From: Riptortus pedestris
Lineage: Eukaryota; Arthropoda; Insecta; Hemiptera; Alydidae
Assembly: GCA_019009955.1 (NCBI GenBank)
Contig: CM032231.1
Location: 111,434,001-111,498,000 of the forward strand
Direction: 5' to 3'
Length of the DNA stretch: 64,000 nt
Below the pieces are notes generated by a model, which worked only from the letters and a program-made list of their open reading frames with translations, was not told the origin of the DNA and did no database searches. This document shows, piece after piece, positions 44,570 through 55,468 of this stretch (positions are counted from its first letter, which is position 1; each line of letters opens with the position of its first letter). The position numbers and the translations under genes were made by a program.

Positions 44570-44960
44570 CTTGGCCTCGGACTCCAGACGGAGTAGTTGA
44601 CGGAGGGTAATGCATGTGTGTCTGTGTGTGTGTTGTGTATGTGCATTGAAATGGTGGTGGTGACTAGGCCACGCCCCCCGACCAATAGGGAGCCAGGTGG
44701 GCGTGGCTTGTCCCAACCGGCTGGATATACACGTCAAAGCCCCTCGGGACAGATTGGGACTGCCGTCTCGGATAATGATGCCTTAAGTCCTCCTCTAATG
44801 AGGCTCTGTCTGCCTGCCACCCCACCACACTCTAGCGCCATTCCGATTAACTACTATCACGCACACCAGCACGCTCTCACGGCACACACCGACACTACCC
44901 AACTAATTGCTGTTTTACGCCCTTAATAGCGTCCTTCTCATTATTTTCCCTCTCTTTCTC
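44570..44960. promoter_or_regulatory. GC-rich island with paired GC boxes around a CCAAT box
   Basis: GCCACGCCC at 44668-44676, CCAAT at 44682-44686 and GGGCGTGGC at 44699-44707 lie within 40 bases; the two GC boxes are inverted copies. CpGs are frequent from 44575 to 44940, unlike the surroundings. Sp1/KLF-type and NF-Y-type sites together are typical of animal promoters. Direction is unknown: no adjacent gene is recognised, and the frames on both strands here (71 and 109 codons) lack motifs. Confidence 0.4.
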
Positions 44961-45294
44961 CAACCCCTCCCCCCTCCTCTATATCAATGCTGCCATCGGA
45001 TAATACTCATAATTTACATAATAAATGTACTAGCGCAAAATAATTAATGGATTTCGGTGTGTGGGGCAAATTAATACTTGTCTAATTAACAGCTTCCTTA
45101 TGTAACCTCTTGCCGCTTTCATTATACACATCTCACAGGCAGATGCAATGCATACTTTTGAAATGCATACCCAAGTAGATATAACTGTCCCTGCCACCAT
45201 CACTTAGTAATATTCTTCTAATACAAGCATTTCCACCTGAAGCAATCGTCCTGACGAAGAAAAGGTGGAGGCATTTATAGCGTTTTATAGGTCA
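44961..45294. other. Unassigned sequence
   Basis: No gene or repeat seen between the GC-rich island and Helitron copy 3. Confidence 0.35.
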
Positions 45295-46000
45295 CTAGCT
45301 AAGGTACCCACCCGACTTTGCCCGGGAAATCATTCGAGGCCGAATGATGGTGATATTTTTTTTGGGCTATAGCTATCTTTCTTGTCCTATAACATTGTTG
45401 ACCCCTATAGTTTTTCGCGTATACCTCATTAATACTTCGTTATACGGCAAAAGTGCATATAACAAATGTTGCTTTAAATAAAAAAAAAAAACAACTTTTG
45501 TTATATGAATGTTTGCCTAAATGAATTGATTACGTAATATAACAATTTTATATTTCACATCTCCCTTATAACCTCCACTCTCGTTCGTACCTCGAAATTT
45601 TAATATTGCTTATAATTAAGGAAGGCGTTAATACCAAATCACATACGGAGTTTTTTTTAGTTCGGTTGAGTCTTTTGAGCCATATAAAATTGTTGACTCC
45701 CACTATAGTTTCTTTTTAACTCATATTTCGGTAAACGACAAAAGTGTATATTACAAAAGTTACTCTAAATAACAAAATAAACCACTTTTGTTATGTGCAT
45801 TTTTGCCGGGAAACCAATAGGAAACGGAATATAGCTATATTTAATTTCAGGCCTCCCTTATAATCCACACTCCTGTTCACCTCAGAGAATATTAATATAG
45901 CCTAAAACCTAACCTGGGTTAGTAGTAATACACAAACCAAGTTTCATAAAATACGGATCAGCCGTTTACGATTCTATAAAAGACATACAGACAAACATTC

Positions 46001-46056
<56 letters not shown>
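45295..46056 (-). mobile_element. Helitron copy 3, minus strand
   Basis: A|CTAGCTAAGGTACCCACC and a hairpin (CCCGACTTTGCCCGGG) form the 3' end at 45295-45330. Two internal modules have inverted repeats near 45490 and 45785. The 5' side reads CATTTATATATATA preceded by AGACATACAGACAAACATTC, a different 5' segment from copies 1 and 2, so this may be a subfamily. The TA array at 46003-46056 includes the element's own TC(TA)n start. Confidence 0.85.
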
Positions 46057-46060
<4 letters not shown>

Positions 46061-46139
46061 CACGCTGAAAATTAAGCCGAAATTGAGGTGTTTTTTGGCC
46101 CAAGAGGTCGAAGTAAAAATCTTTTTCGTAGGAGTAGTG

Positions 46140-46250
46140 GTTTAAAGAAGGATTAAAACTATTGGACTTAATTTCCTATTTACATAAAACGATTGAATAT
46201 CGTGTTTGGCAAAGATCAAACAAAAATTGCGACCGCAAGAGCATTAACAG

Positions 46251-46317
<67 letters not shown>

Positions 46318-46318
46318 C
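46140..46318 (+). mobile_element. HINE fragment with microsatellite
   Basis: TTTACATAAAACGATTGAATATCG, then AAAAATTGCGACCGCAAGAG and CATTAACAGGGACA, then (TA)n at 46255-46315. There is no 3' arm; the sequence after the array (ATCTCTGTCTAAAATC) is not HINE. The 73-codon frame is repeat-driven. Confidence 0.75.
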
Positions 46319-46384
46319 TCTGTCTAAAATCTCACTTACAAAATGTCAGTGGGGCAAGACTAGAGGGTAGATTAAAGCTGTAGT

Positions 46385-46670
46385 CTGCATACTCATTAGC
46401 TAGTGTTAATAGTCTATAATTATTCAGCTTACGTAGGCTGCAGGCTACTGAGGGATGGCTACCTAATAACTCTGCCCTTGAATCGAATTTTCTCCACTCA
46501 TTCCTTTGCTGGTACGAATGAAATTTTCATCTTTATTGGTGGGTGGTCTGATGCAGAAGGTAATGGGAAACCACTGCGTGTTCTTGTGACCCTTCTTTTC
46601 TCTTTGGTCTTATGAAAATCAGGTTTACCTGTTCACGAGGTCAATTACAAGGTGTAGACTGAAAATACTA
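46385..46670 (+). repeat. Dispersed repeat W, plus strand
   Basis: CAGGCTACTGAGGGATGGCT, GGTAATGGGAAACCACTGCG and TTCACGAGGTCAATTACAAG match, in reverse complement and order, the repeat at 40975-41225. Confidence 0.6.
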
Positions 46671-46727
46671 CACACAAATATATATGTATAAGTATATATC
46701 ATATATAGTTAATTTAAATATTTCATG

Positions 46728-47134
46728 TTAAGCTAAAGATCACGTTCGTTAACAGCTGAAATCCAGTGATAGGGGTGGGGATGATGGAGGGAATTTTTAG
46801 AATTCTTAATACTTCCGTTATTATGCGTCGGATCGAAATTTTCTATAGAACCAATATTATTGTAAATGTAGTGTTCTACAAATGTTGTTATGTAGGTTTT
46901 TTTCACTATCTTGATTATTAACCGAGATATTTGCATTTTTTTAGTTTTTGGGCTTCGGTAATCCTCCACTCCTACTCATGTCAAAATAACAATAAGCTGT
47001 TATATTACGAAGCACTTTATTTGAAGCCTAATTATCAAATATTGTTCTCATTGAGCTTTTACGTTTTGAGATTACTGTAAATACGTGACGCGTGTGTGAA
47101 TTCTAGTTAGTTAAAGAAACCCCTCCGTAACTGA
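46728..47134 (-). mobile_element. HINE 5' part, minus strand, degenerate end
   Basis: The body is clear (TTCGTTAACAGCTGAAATCC, TTATTATGCGTCGGATCG, TTGATTATTAACCGAGATAT) and the 5' end is decayed (GTTACGGAGGGGTTTCTT on the minus strand). The 3' arm is absent. Confidence 0.72.
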
Positions 47135-47347
47135 TTTTTGGGATTCTATCTGTAGATTGGTAAGCGTCAGCCAATGATACAAGTGGAGAAAATGGGTATG
47201 GCAGTCTTTTACATCAAGCATTAGTATGTTAAGTTGGTGTCGTCGATTCTGTGTACCCGGAGAACGACTTCTAGAGTTACAGAAACTTGATGATCACACG
47301 TAAATAGTGTTTTAATTGTAAGCAAGAATGTTATCAAAGAACATCAG

Positions 47348-47650
47348 GAAATTAAGCCTCGTATAAGCGAGTGCCCATCCAGCAGAGGTAACAATATACG
47401 AGACGAAGTTGTACCAACGAGATTTAGGATAGTACACTCACATTTAACGAACTCATACCTCATGACGAGAGCAGAAAGACCTCTCTGCAGAACATGTCCT
47501 TAACCATTAAACACATACTGACTAACTGCAGGAACATTGAATACTTAGAGATCCCACATAACATATACGTACTTCTTACAGACAGGAGCCCACATATCGA
47601 CAATATACTAAATCACCTTAAAAAATTGAATTTGTTTTACAAAATTTAAC
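47348..47650 (+). pseudogene. LINE C-terminal Cys-His tail
   Basis: The frame EIKPRISECPSSRGNNIRDE, VVPTRFRIVHSHLTNSYLMT, RAERPLCRTCP leads, after a one-base shift, to PLTIKHILTNCRNIEYLE and HLKKLNLFYKI with a stop. The C-x2-C...H...C cluster and RxRxxHS..L pattern are the tail of Jockey/I-type ORF2. Everything upstream is missing. HINE copy 18 is inserted just after the stop, and the 3' untranslated region follows it. Confidence 0.78.
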
Positions 47651-47658
47651 TTCTCTAC

Positions 47659-47777
47659 TTTTAGCAGAATTCCCTTAAGGGAAATCAGCTATTGAGCTCG
47701 TACTCATGACGCGATTTTCGAAATTTTTCTTCAAATGTCCATCGATCCTACCCAGGTGATGACGAAAACGAGATCCG

Positions 47778-47829
<52 letters not shown>

Positions 47830-48297
47830 TTTTGTTTGTTTGTTATCGTTACCATACTTGATATATAATCGTTTTATACAAAAAGAAAGATTAAGTTCGT
47901 TAACGGCTGAAATCGGACCAGGGGAAGGTGGGGGGTTAGTGGGGGAGAATTTCGAAAATTCTTAATATCTCCGTTATTATGCGTCGGATCGAAAAATTGT
48001 ATAGAACCAATCTTATTCCAAATGTAATATTATATAAATGTTGTTGTTACAACATAAACGTTATGTACATTTTTTCATTATTAACCGAGATATGTGCATT
48101 TATTAGTTTTCCGCTTTCAGAAAAGCCCCCACTCCGACTCTTGTCATATAAACAATAAGCAGTTATATTATGAGGCACTTTATTTGAAGCCTAAATACCA
48201 AATATATTTCTCATTGAACATTTACTATTTGAGATAAATGAAAATACGTGACGCCCGTGGGAAATCTGCTTCGTTAACGCCTACCCTGCGTGATGAA
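47659..48297 (-). mobile_element. HINE copy 18, full length, minus strand
   Basis: 3' end with TTAGCAGAATTCCCTTAAGG (near-perfect palindrome), anchor complement ATGACGAAAACGAGATCCG, (TA)n at 47783-47821, G-rich tract at 47920-47945, and 5' end with GCAGGGTAGGCGTTAACG (changed hairpin) on the minus strand. The first anchor is largely lost after the array. It sits between the stop codon and 3' UTR of a LINE tail. Confidence 0.88.
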
Positions 48298-48590
48298 TTT
48301 TTATAACTTTGACTTAGTGAGAAATTTAATATAATTTTAAATAATATAGTACTAGTATATAAGAATAGTTATTTATTTAAAAATAAAACCATTTTAAATT
48401 GTTGTCTTTAATAGTAGTCTAATGCTTATTTGTTGTTTTTATTACTTGTATTTAATGTTTATTTATCATATTTAAGTTGGTACAGTTTTTTGTTTATTTT
48501 TCTATAATTATGTTTTTATTTTACATTGTTAAATTTTGAGCCAAATCGCCTAATTGTGGATGTATAAATAAAAAATTGTAAGCAGTTTAT
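48298..48590 (+). mobile_element. LINE 3' untranslated region
   Basis: AT-rich sequence ending GCCAAATCGCCTAATTGTGG, then ATGTATAAATAAAAAATTG, a typical Jockey-type 3' end with TAAATAAA before the tail. It is the natural continuation of 47348-47650 across the HINE. Confidence 0.6.
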
Positions 48591-49080
48591 AGTCAGTTCT
48601 TGTGTTGGTTTAGTCATATTCAAGCCTTTCAGCGTTTTTTCCCCCCCTTTTTGCCTCTACGACTACAGTCTTATTGTCCTGAAAAACCAGTAGAATGTAG
48701 CGTGTTTGTCCTAAATGAAAAATCCTTGTTATTTAAAAGCCCCGTTTAAGCAAATATGATATGAGAAATATATTGCTTATCGAATGGTTATAAATGTTTA
48801 GAGTGATTAATAGCGATGATTAACTGATATGATTAACAGGCACCCCCAAGAGTGATGGAATATGCTCACTTTGAATCTAACCACTGAGGGGTCCGGTCCC
48901 CTCTGCAGCTGATATAGAGCTTAGATATAAGTAAGCAAGATAAGAGGGCTCTCCTAAAATTGGCCTTTTTACATCATTCAGTGTTACCTACCATAATTGA
49001 AACTCAAAAACTTCATCGTATGAAAATCGTAATAGCAACAAAAATGGTGAAATTTATTTTCTTACACTAACAATTTACAA
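48591..49080. other. Unassigned sequence
   Basis: No coding or repeat signal recognised. Confidence 0.35.
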
Positions 49081-49084
49081 GAAA

Positions 49085-49237
49085 ATTCGTGAGAAGGAAA
49101 ATTTTTTACAGGTTTCCACCCTTTTCCATCCAGGATAGGAAAGAAGGGTTCAAAAAATCAGGTGCTCATTAAATACATTCCTGTTGCCCCGGCAGAATGC
49201 TCACACTCTTAACACATATGGCTAGCCTGAACTCCAG
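49085..49237 (-). mobile_element. tRNA-derived SINE copy 6, minus strand, decayed
   Basis: CACCCTTTTCCATCCAGGAT (stem-loop side), ATTAAATACATTCCTGTTGC, then ACACATATGGCTAGCCTGAA (head). The B box is not readable. Confidence 0.6.
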
Positions 49238-49584
49238 GAAGAAGTAATACACAAGATAGACACATTCCTCTGGTAAACGTTTTTAGCCAGTTCTTTTTAA
49301 AAATTAAATCCTAGACATAATTGTTTGTTTTAGTTGTTCATCTGCTAAACGTTATTTGTTATTATTTGTCATTTAGTTGTTTTAAGCAGTTTTTATTAAT
49401 TTGTTAAAGTTTTTTAATGTTGTTTAATTATTTTTTAAAATGTTGACTGGCTAAGTATGCTTTTAAGTACTGACTTCCTCCGTTTTTTAATAGATATTCT
49501 GTGACCGTTACCTCATATTTTAATTATGTTTTAGGTTAAGTCTGTTAATTTAAATAGTGTTGGCTACATGATTTCCATAGATTT

Positions 49585-49875
49585 TTGTTTATGTCAACAG
49601 TCACTGAAGATGGAGCTGTTGCTCTGAAAGTGCCCTCTGTCAAAATAAAACGTATTGTAGAGGAAAACAGGCCTACTGTGTACATCCAGAAAAAAATAAC
49701 ACCAAGTGAGATAAGAGAAAACAGGGAGACCTGTCTTGATGTCGTTTCCAAAATTTTAGCGTTTAATGCCGCATTCGAAGCCATTGCTTCATCATCAGTG
49801 TCCTGTGATATTTACACATATAACAAACAACAAGTGCCAACAAAAGCAATATTAATTGCAGTAAATCAATCATAA
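49585..49875 (+). other. 96-codon open frame, possible exon
   Basis: The product has a charged, non-repetitive composition (VTEDGAVALKVPSVKIKRIV, YIQKKITPSEIRENRETCLD), rather unlike translated intergenic DNA here. It begins at TTG in the track frame; an in-frame ATG follows shortly. No family is recognised, no splice sites are confirmed, and a 79-codon frame overlaps on the other strand. Confidence 0.22.
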
Positions 49876-49879
49876 AGCG

Positions 49880-50206
49880 CTTTTCAAGGCATCTTGCTGA
49901 GATCGGCCTAGGCTGTTTCATTTCTTCAATTGCAATTGATATAATAATAGTTATTACTTGTTTTTGGGAATAGTTCAAAAAGAGGGTGCAGAGAAAAAAC
50001 AAATAAATATGTGTACATGCATAGAACCATTCAACATTGCCTTCATTTGTATATACAATTTTGAAATCTTATAATGAATTATTGGTTTATTTTAAAATAT
50101 TGCAATTTATATTGCAATTAATCCGTGGATTTATTCGTACATGAATATTCTGAGATATCATTGTATACTAAAGAAGAGCGTGAATTTTTGAATTACCAAT
50201 GGTATC
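49880..50206. other. Unassigned AT-rich sequence
   Basis: Nothing recognised before the minisatellite. Confidence 0.35.
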
Positions 50207-50682
50207 GAGGACATGGTGTAACTCCATGTGGTGAGGACATGGTGTAACTCCATGTGGTGAGGACATGGTGTAACTCCATGTGGTGAGGACATGGTGTAAC
50301 TCCATGTGGTGAGGACATGGTGTAACTCCATGTGGTGAGGACATGGTGTAACTCCATGTGGTGAGGACATGGTGTAACTCCATGTGGTGAGGACATGGTG
50401 TAACTCCATGTAGTGAGGGCATGGTGTAACTTCATGTGGTGAGGATATGATGTAACTCCATGTGGTGAGGACATGGTGTAGCTCCATGTGGTGAGGACGT
50501 GGTGTAACTCCATGTGGTGAGGACATGGTGCAACTCCATGTGGTGAGGACACGGTGCAACTCCATGTGGTGAGGACATGGTGTAACTCCATGTGGTGAGG
50601 ACATGGTGTAACTCCATGTGGTGAGGACATGGTGTAACTCCATGTGGTGAGGACATTTGTAAATCCATGTGGTGAGGACATT
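50207..50682. repeat. 26-bp minisatellite, about 18 units
   Basis: The unit is GAGGACATGGTGTAACTCCA plus TGTGGT, head to tail, with single-base variants mainly at 50410-50570 and the last two units. Each unit can form a stem, ACATGG-TGTAACT-CCATGT. Since 26 is not a multiple of three and the minus strand contains no stop, all three minus frames stay open for 78-166 codons; these are artefacts. The plus strand has TAA in every unit. Confidence 0.97.
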
Positions 50683-50800
50683 TTATAAAACAAATGTTAT
50701 TATTAAAAATCTTTAATTAATATAACAATACATTTTATTATTTACATACCATAATTTGTACATGATTATTAATGTAAAAAAAGGCTGAGAACATCTCGGA

Positions 50801-51187
50801 ATGCTCCGTGAGAAGTACAGGTCTGAGAACGACGGGCTGCTATACGCAAAATCATTTTCAATTTCGTCTTTATTCCTTAATAACGGAAAAAATAAGATAT
50901 TGATTCTTAATAATTTTTATTTCTCGTCTAAGTTAAGAAGTACTTATTGCTATTATCTCAATTATCTAAAGTCGTACCCCCTCCTCCAGGTAAGTTTTAT
51001 ACAGTTAAAAAAACCATTGGAATCAAGTTCAAGTCCCAACAACGAATTCAACAGCGATAGAGTACAATTTAAAACTTTTTACGTCACTAACAATGTTATC
51101 GGTGCCGTCAGTGACCTGATTTCTCCCCAAATTATTGCCTTTGTAAAGGCGAAATCCAGACTTGACTTGATACTAAGCTGTTCATAA
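50801..51187 (+). other. 128-codon open frame of unknown status
   Basis: The product starts MLREKYRSENDGLLYAKSF and has a hydrophobic, Tyr-rich middle (STYCYYLNYLKSYPLLQ). No motif is recognised and no repeat signature overlaps. It could be a chance frame or part of an exon. Confidence 0.2.
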
Positions 51188-51189
51188 AA

Positions 51190-52800
51190 CATTAATAGCT
51201 TCTTGTGATTACTATATGAATTGGAGCAGGGCTATACTGGTGGCAAAAAAAAAAATGATAATTACTCCATTAGTGTTCCAGTTTAAATTAAATTACCATC
51301 CAAAGAACAACAATTTTCAGCTCGCTTGATTTAAATAGTTATTTTTTGTTGTTCTTTATAAATTTTCCCAAGTTTATATTGAATAATAACGGAGACGTCT
51401 GTAGTTGTAAATTTCATACCTTCTACTCCCTTTATGTAACTCTTCTTTTATTCCCAGCAATAAATCAAAAATTATAAGTAACGTTGAAAGAATGTGTTTC
51501 ATTGCATTGTAGTCACAACTTGGAGTCAATTGATGAAAACTGTCGAATGACTTCTCAATCCCTGAAAAAAATATTTCGGACCAAGTGAAAAACAACCTGT
51601 CCAAGGTTAGCTCGACGATAGAAAAAGTTGTATAATTATAGATCAATTGGCCAATCAAAGATAAACTCTTCAGTCAATCTTCTTGAATCTTTGAATTTTG
51701 GTTGCCTAGGGAAAAGCCGCGTAATAGCTTGAATTATTTTACATCTATTATGCTCGTGGAAGGACTTCAAGAAGTCATGAAACTCGTAGAGTAGTTTCAA
51801 TAACGAGTCTGTAACTAAATGAAGTGTTTTTTAAACTTGTGACTCAATCACAATAGATTGGGGGGGGGGGGTTAGGTAAATAGTACAGAACGTTAACATT
51901 CCTTGAACCCCTTTATAAAAAATTCTACAAATTTCGAAGTTTCTTCTGGAGTTTAGTTATCAGGTAACTAACAGCAACCAACTTCTTAGAGAGCCCCAAC
52001 AGTACTGACTAAATAGTTGATTGCTTACATGCCATCTGTTTATGCATAAATCAGCTGATTCTAGCGTAAGTTAGTCCAGGTGACTGTTATTATGTTTAAG
52101 TAATAAAAACTAATTTCAGATTTGCTTAGGATGAACAAAAAATAATTACTGAGAATTTTGTTTTTTCGATTCCCTGTAAATCCCGTTTGCTTTCTCATAT
52201 TTTCTGGTTAACTAATTTAGATCTTTAAATTTCACAGAAACTTTTTATCCTTTCTCCCAAGAACAATGATAACTCTTGGTCCGGAGGTAGATCATTGTGT
52301 GTAACCTACGTTAATAGAAAATTTCCTGAAGGGGAATTCACTGGAAAGGCAATTTCTACCAACTTGAATACTTAATCTATCGTCTGTTGAATCATTTAAA
52401 ATCCTGTTCGGCAAGGATCATTTGGCGTAAGTCGATGCTAGATTATAAATTGATCATTTTTATTCTAGAAAAGTAGATAAAAACGTTGTATTTTCAAGTG
52501 CTATTTGATTCAGTTTTATTTTATTAATGTATGCATTTATTAATTTTTAGTTAAATAATAGATGTTTTTAGATGTTAACCAGGCTTCCAATACGACAGGT
52601 CTGCAACTAAAAAGTTGCAAAGAATTTTGTAAAATTTTCTTATAGATTTTGGCCTCCCAAAAACAGAAAAAATATCAAAAAAAATCTATCACATAGGTTT
52701 TTATGTGTTTTGCAGAATTTGTGTTCATTAGCAATAAACCGATGTGTTTTTTAAAATTTAATAATTGATGAAAAAAAACAAACTTAAATTCAAAAGATTT
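51190..52800. other. Unassigned AT-rich region
   Basis: No motif-bearing frame or known repeat. A G run (GGGGGGGGGG) occurs at 51860. Confidence 0.4.
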
Positions 52801-52923
52801 GCAGTGTGGAATATTCATTGTTACCACTTCCTTGGGTTGGGGGGGGGGCGTACGGTACAGTAGATTTTATGGTAAGAAGTTCAGAGATCGTGTTCATTCA
52901 CGTTGAAACGCTTTTAATTGATA

Positions 52924-53480
52924 AATGGGGAATTTGGCTGGTACCACCTGAAAAGGTTTTGTTACCCCCTCTCCATATCAAATTGGGGTTGTTCAAACGA
53001 ACCGTAAAATCCCTGCAATAGGATGGGGACTGTTTTAAATATCTATGTTCGAAATTCCCGAAGGTGTCAGAAGCAAAATTGAAAGAGGGAGTTTTCACAG
53101 GCCCCGACATAAGAAAACTTTTAACCGACACCCTCTTTGTGGAAAGTATGAATGAGGAGGAAAAATAAGCTTGGGTATCGTTCAAGGATGTAGTGCGAAA
53201 GTTTTTGGGAAATACTAAGGATCCTGACAACAAAACCATTGTTCAACGGAAGGTAACAGCATACGAAGCTCAAGGCTGCAAGATGAGCTTGAATGTCCAT
53301 TTTTTAAAGCTCCCATATAGACTATTTTCCTGAAAACCTGGGAGCATACAGTGAAGAACAGGGTGGGAGGTTTCACCAGGATGTCCGTGATAACGAGTGA
53401 CTTGTCACTATGCACTTGCAGACTACTGTTAGATGCTTAAGCCGGAAACTAAAGATGTAAATCGGAAAAGGACTCAGTGA
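52924..53480 (+). pseudogene. Second, more decayed copy of the PPLHIKLGL protein family
   Basis: The frame shows VPPEKVLLPPLHIKLGLFKR, then after a stop and shifts KFPKVSEAKLKEGVFTGPDI, RKLLTDTLFVESMNEEEK, (stop) AWVSFKDVVRKFLGNTKDPD and CKMSLNVHFLKLPYRLF. A weak ALADYC..ML match lies near 53420. The order is the same as in 25075-25767, but the EHGERFHQ block is scrambled. This copy lies on the opposite strand and is clearly dead. It differs at many residues from the first, so the two are not a recent duplication. Confidence 0.8.
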
Positions 53481-53840
53481 ATTATCAAGGAAAAGAAGAA
53501 AATATGTCATAAAACATAGGAAAGTATAATATTGTTACTATATGTCTCAAAATAATGGTTCATTGGTTGTAAAAAAAATATGATGTTTGATAATTTGGAA
53601 TAAAACGTCTCCTTTTGCCATTTTTTTTGTGTTTGAATTTGCAAAAACCCGTATGTGATAGAAAAATGGACATCACTTCTGAAACCAGCGCATTCTAAAA
53701 AATATAAGTCAGTAAAATATCTCATGCAGCTGTCATTTTTTTTTTTTTTTAAGACCTGTACAATGTACAAGCGCCAAAAGTTCTATAAATGATATAGAAG
53801 AAAAATGACCTAAACCTTTGAAAATTTATATTTGGTAAAT

Positions 53841-53907
53841 AAAAATATTCATACCTCCATGATTCATACTCGTATATACCATGAAGCATGGAGGTATGAA
53901 TATTTTT
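53841..53907. repeat. Perfect 21-bp inverted repeat
   Basis: AAAAATATTCATACCTCCAT(G) at 53841-53861 and its exact inverse at 53887-53907, separated by 25 bases. It forms a stable hairpin if transcribed. No coding or transposon context seen. Confidence 0.9.
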
Positions 53908-53909
53908 AT

Positions 53910-54478
53910 AGGCTGACTGTAACAATGCTTAATCCTTCCTCATGTGACTCTGTTTAAATGATGGACCTGCCGTATTTAAAAAGTATTTAAATTTCTGAGG
54001 ACTAATTTTTCTTTTGCGTTACGGTCACAGGGAATTTTCCATTTTGGCGTATGAGAATCCGATTTTTTCAAGCAGGAGTAGTAGGGGGAAGATGCTGAAA
54101 CACATTTTTTTTTCAAGCCTTCGTCAACTTCTTATTGTTCTTCCATTTGTTGAACTGTGCTTCACAAGAGAATGTCAAACAAAAATTGGTTCGTTTCATA
54201 TTTCTCTACATTATAGTGCAAATTACGGTGCGGTGGTGCTTTACGTAGAAGTAAAAACCATCATAAAACTACTATATACTATTTTCTTGCATAAAGAAGA
54301 TTATCATCCGTTTTGTTGACTAATAAAATGTATGAAATGAAGCTCGAGTAGAGTTTAGGGTATATTATGACGTGCTGAAATAGAATTTGAGTATAAAAAT
54401 GAAATGTTAATTCCTGAAGCAATTCAAATTTCCATTGTATAAGAATAGAATGCTTTAACATAAATTATAACATTAAAA
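53910..54478. other. Unassigned sequence
   Basis: A 101-codon plus-strand frame at 54014-54319 has no recognisable motif. No repeat identified. Confidence 0.35.
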
Positions 54479-55151
54479 GTCCGTCACGTAGGGGCTGCGT
54501 AAACTAAGCAGATTTCCCATGTGAAGTTTTATAATAGAGAGATCTGCTTACTGGTAGCACCAATACCACCCTGATTAAATACAAACTGTAATGAGAAATC
54601 TTTCAGTTAATTAAAATAAATTTCCAAATGAAACGGCTTCTGAATTGTAAGAATAATTGATATTTTTTATAACTCAAATTTTAGTAGTTCAAGAACTAAA
54701 TAAGGGGGGGGCGGATGAACAGAACGTATTTGCATAAATCTCACAAAGTAACGAAGGTAAAGTAAGGTTAGAAACGACAGGTAAGGTTAGAAGAAGCTTC
54801 CACCTGAGCCGAGTAGTGGCGAAAATGGCCGACCCAATCCGAACTATACCCGACCAAAGACTTCATAAAAATGTAAATATCTCGGTTAATATTCAAGATA
54901 GAGAATAAATGTATATAACAATATTTATAGTAAATTTAATTTTCAATAAGATTTGTTCTATACAATGTTTCGATCCGATGCATAATAACGGAGATATTTT
55001 GAATTTTCGGAAATCCTCCCCTCTAACCCCCCCCCTCCCTCTATTTCGATTTCAGCCATTAACGAACTTGATCTGTCTTTTTACATAAAACGGTTAAATA
55101 TCGAGTTTCGTAACGATCAAACAAAAATTGGGACCGCTAGAGCGTTAACAG

Positions 55152-55197
<46 letters not shown>

Positions 55198-55316
55198 GAA
55201 CGGACCTCATTTTCGTCATCTCTTGGGTAGAATCGATGGACATTTGAAGAAGTTTTTCGAAAATCGCGTCATGAGTACGACCTCAATAGCTGATTTCCCT
55301 TAAGAAAAATCTGCTA
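54479..55316 (+). mobile_element. HINE copy 19, full length
   Basis: Long subfamily. The hairpin has one change (ACGTAGGGGCTGCGT) and AGCAGATTTCCC is intact. C-rich tract 55015-55043, anchor TAGAGCGTTAACAGACA, (TA)n 55157-55193, exact second anchor, palindrome GATTTCCCTTAAGAAAAATC then TGCTAAAA. Confidence 0.93.
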
Positions 55317-55398
55317 AAAAGGATATTTGGTCTTTGGTAACAAGCTCTATATTTTGTACCCTGCTACTGTAACAGAACTGGGTACTTCATTTTACTGG

Positions 55399-55468
55399 GA
55401 AATAATATTTTATAAACCACTTCCAAGTAAAGTTTAATACTTGGAAGTAGTTCATAAAATATTATTTC
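55399..55468 (-). repeat. 31-bp-arm hairpin
   Basis: Arms 55399-55429 and 55438-55468 are inverted copies with two differences, and the loop is about 8 bases. In a plus-strand transcript the differences give C-A and A-C mismatches; in a minus-strand transcript both become G-U pairs, so all 31 positions would pair. Size and pairing fit a small precursor RNA or a mini-palindromic repeat. Confidence 0.8.

Noticed and set aside
50207..50682. CRISPR-like array of short repeats
   Set aside because: Units are contiguous with no unique spacers, and the context is eukaryotic.
50158..50693. Minus-strand frames of 78-166 codons with ELHHVLTTWSYTMSS repeats
   Set aside because: A 26-base tandem unit without stops opens all three frames at once; no start or coding evidence.
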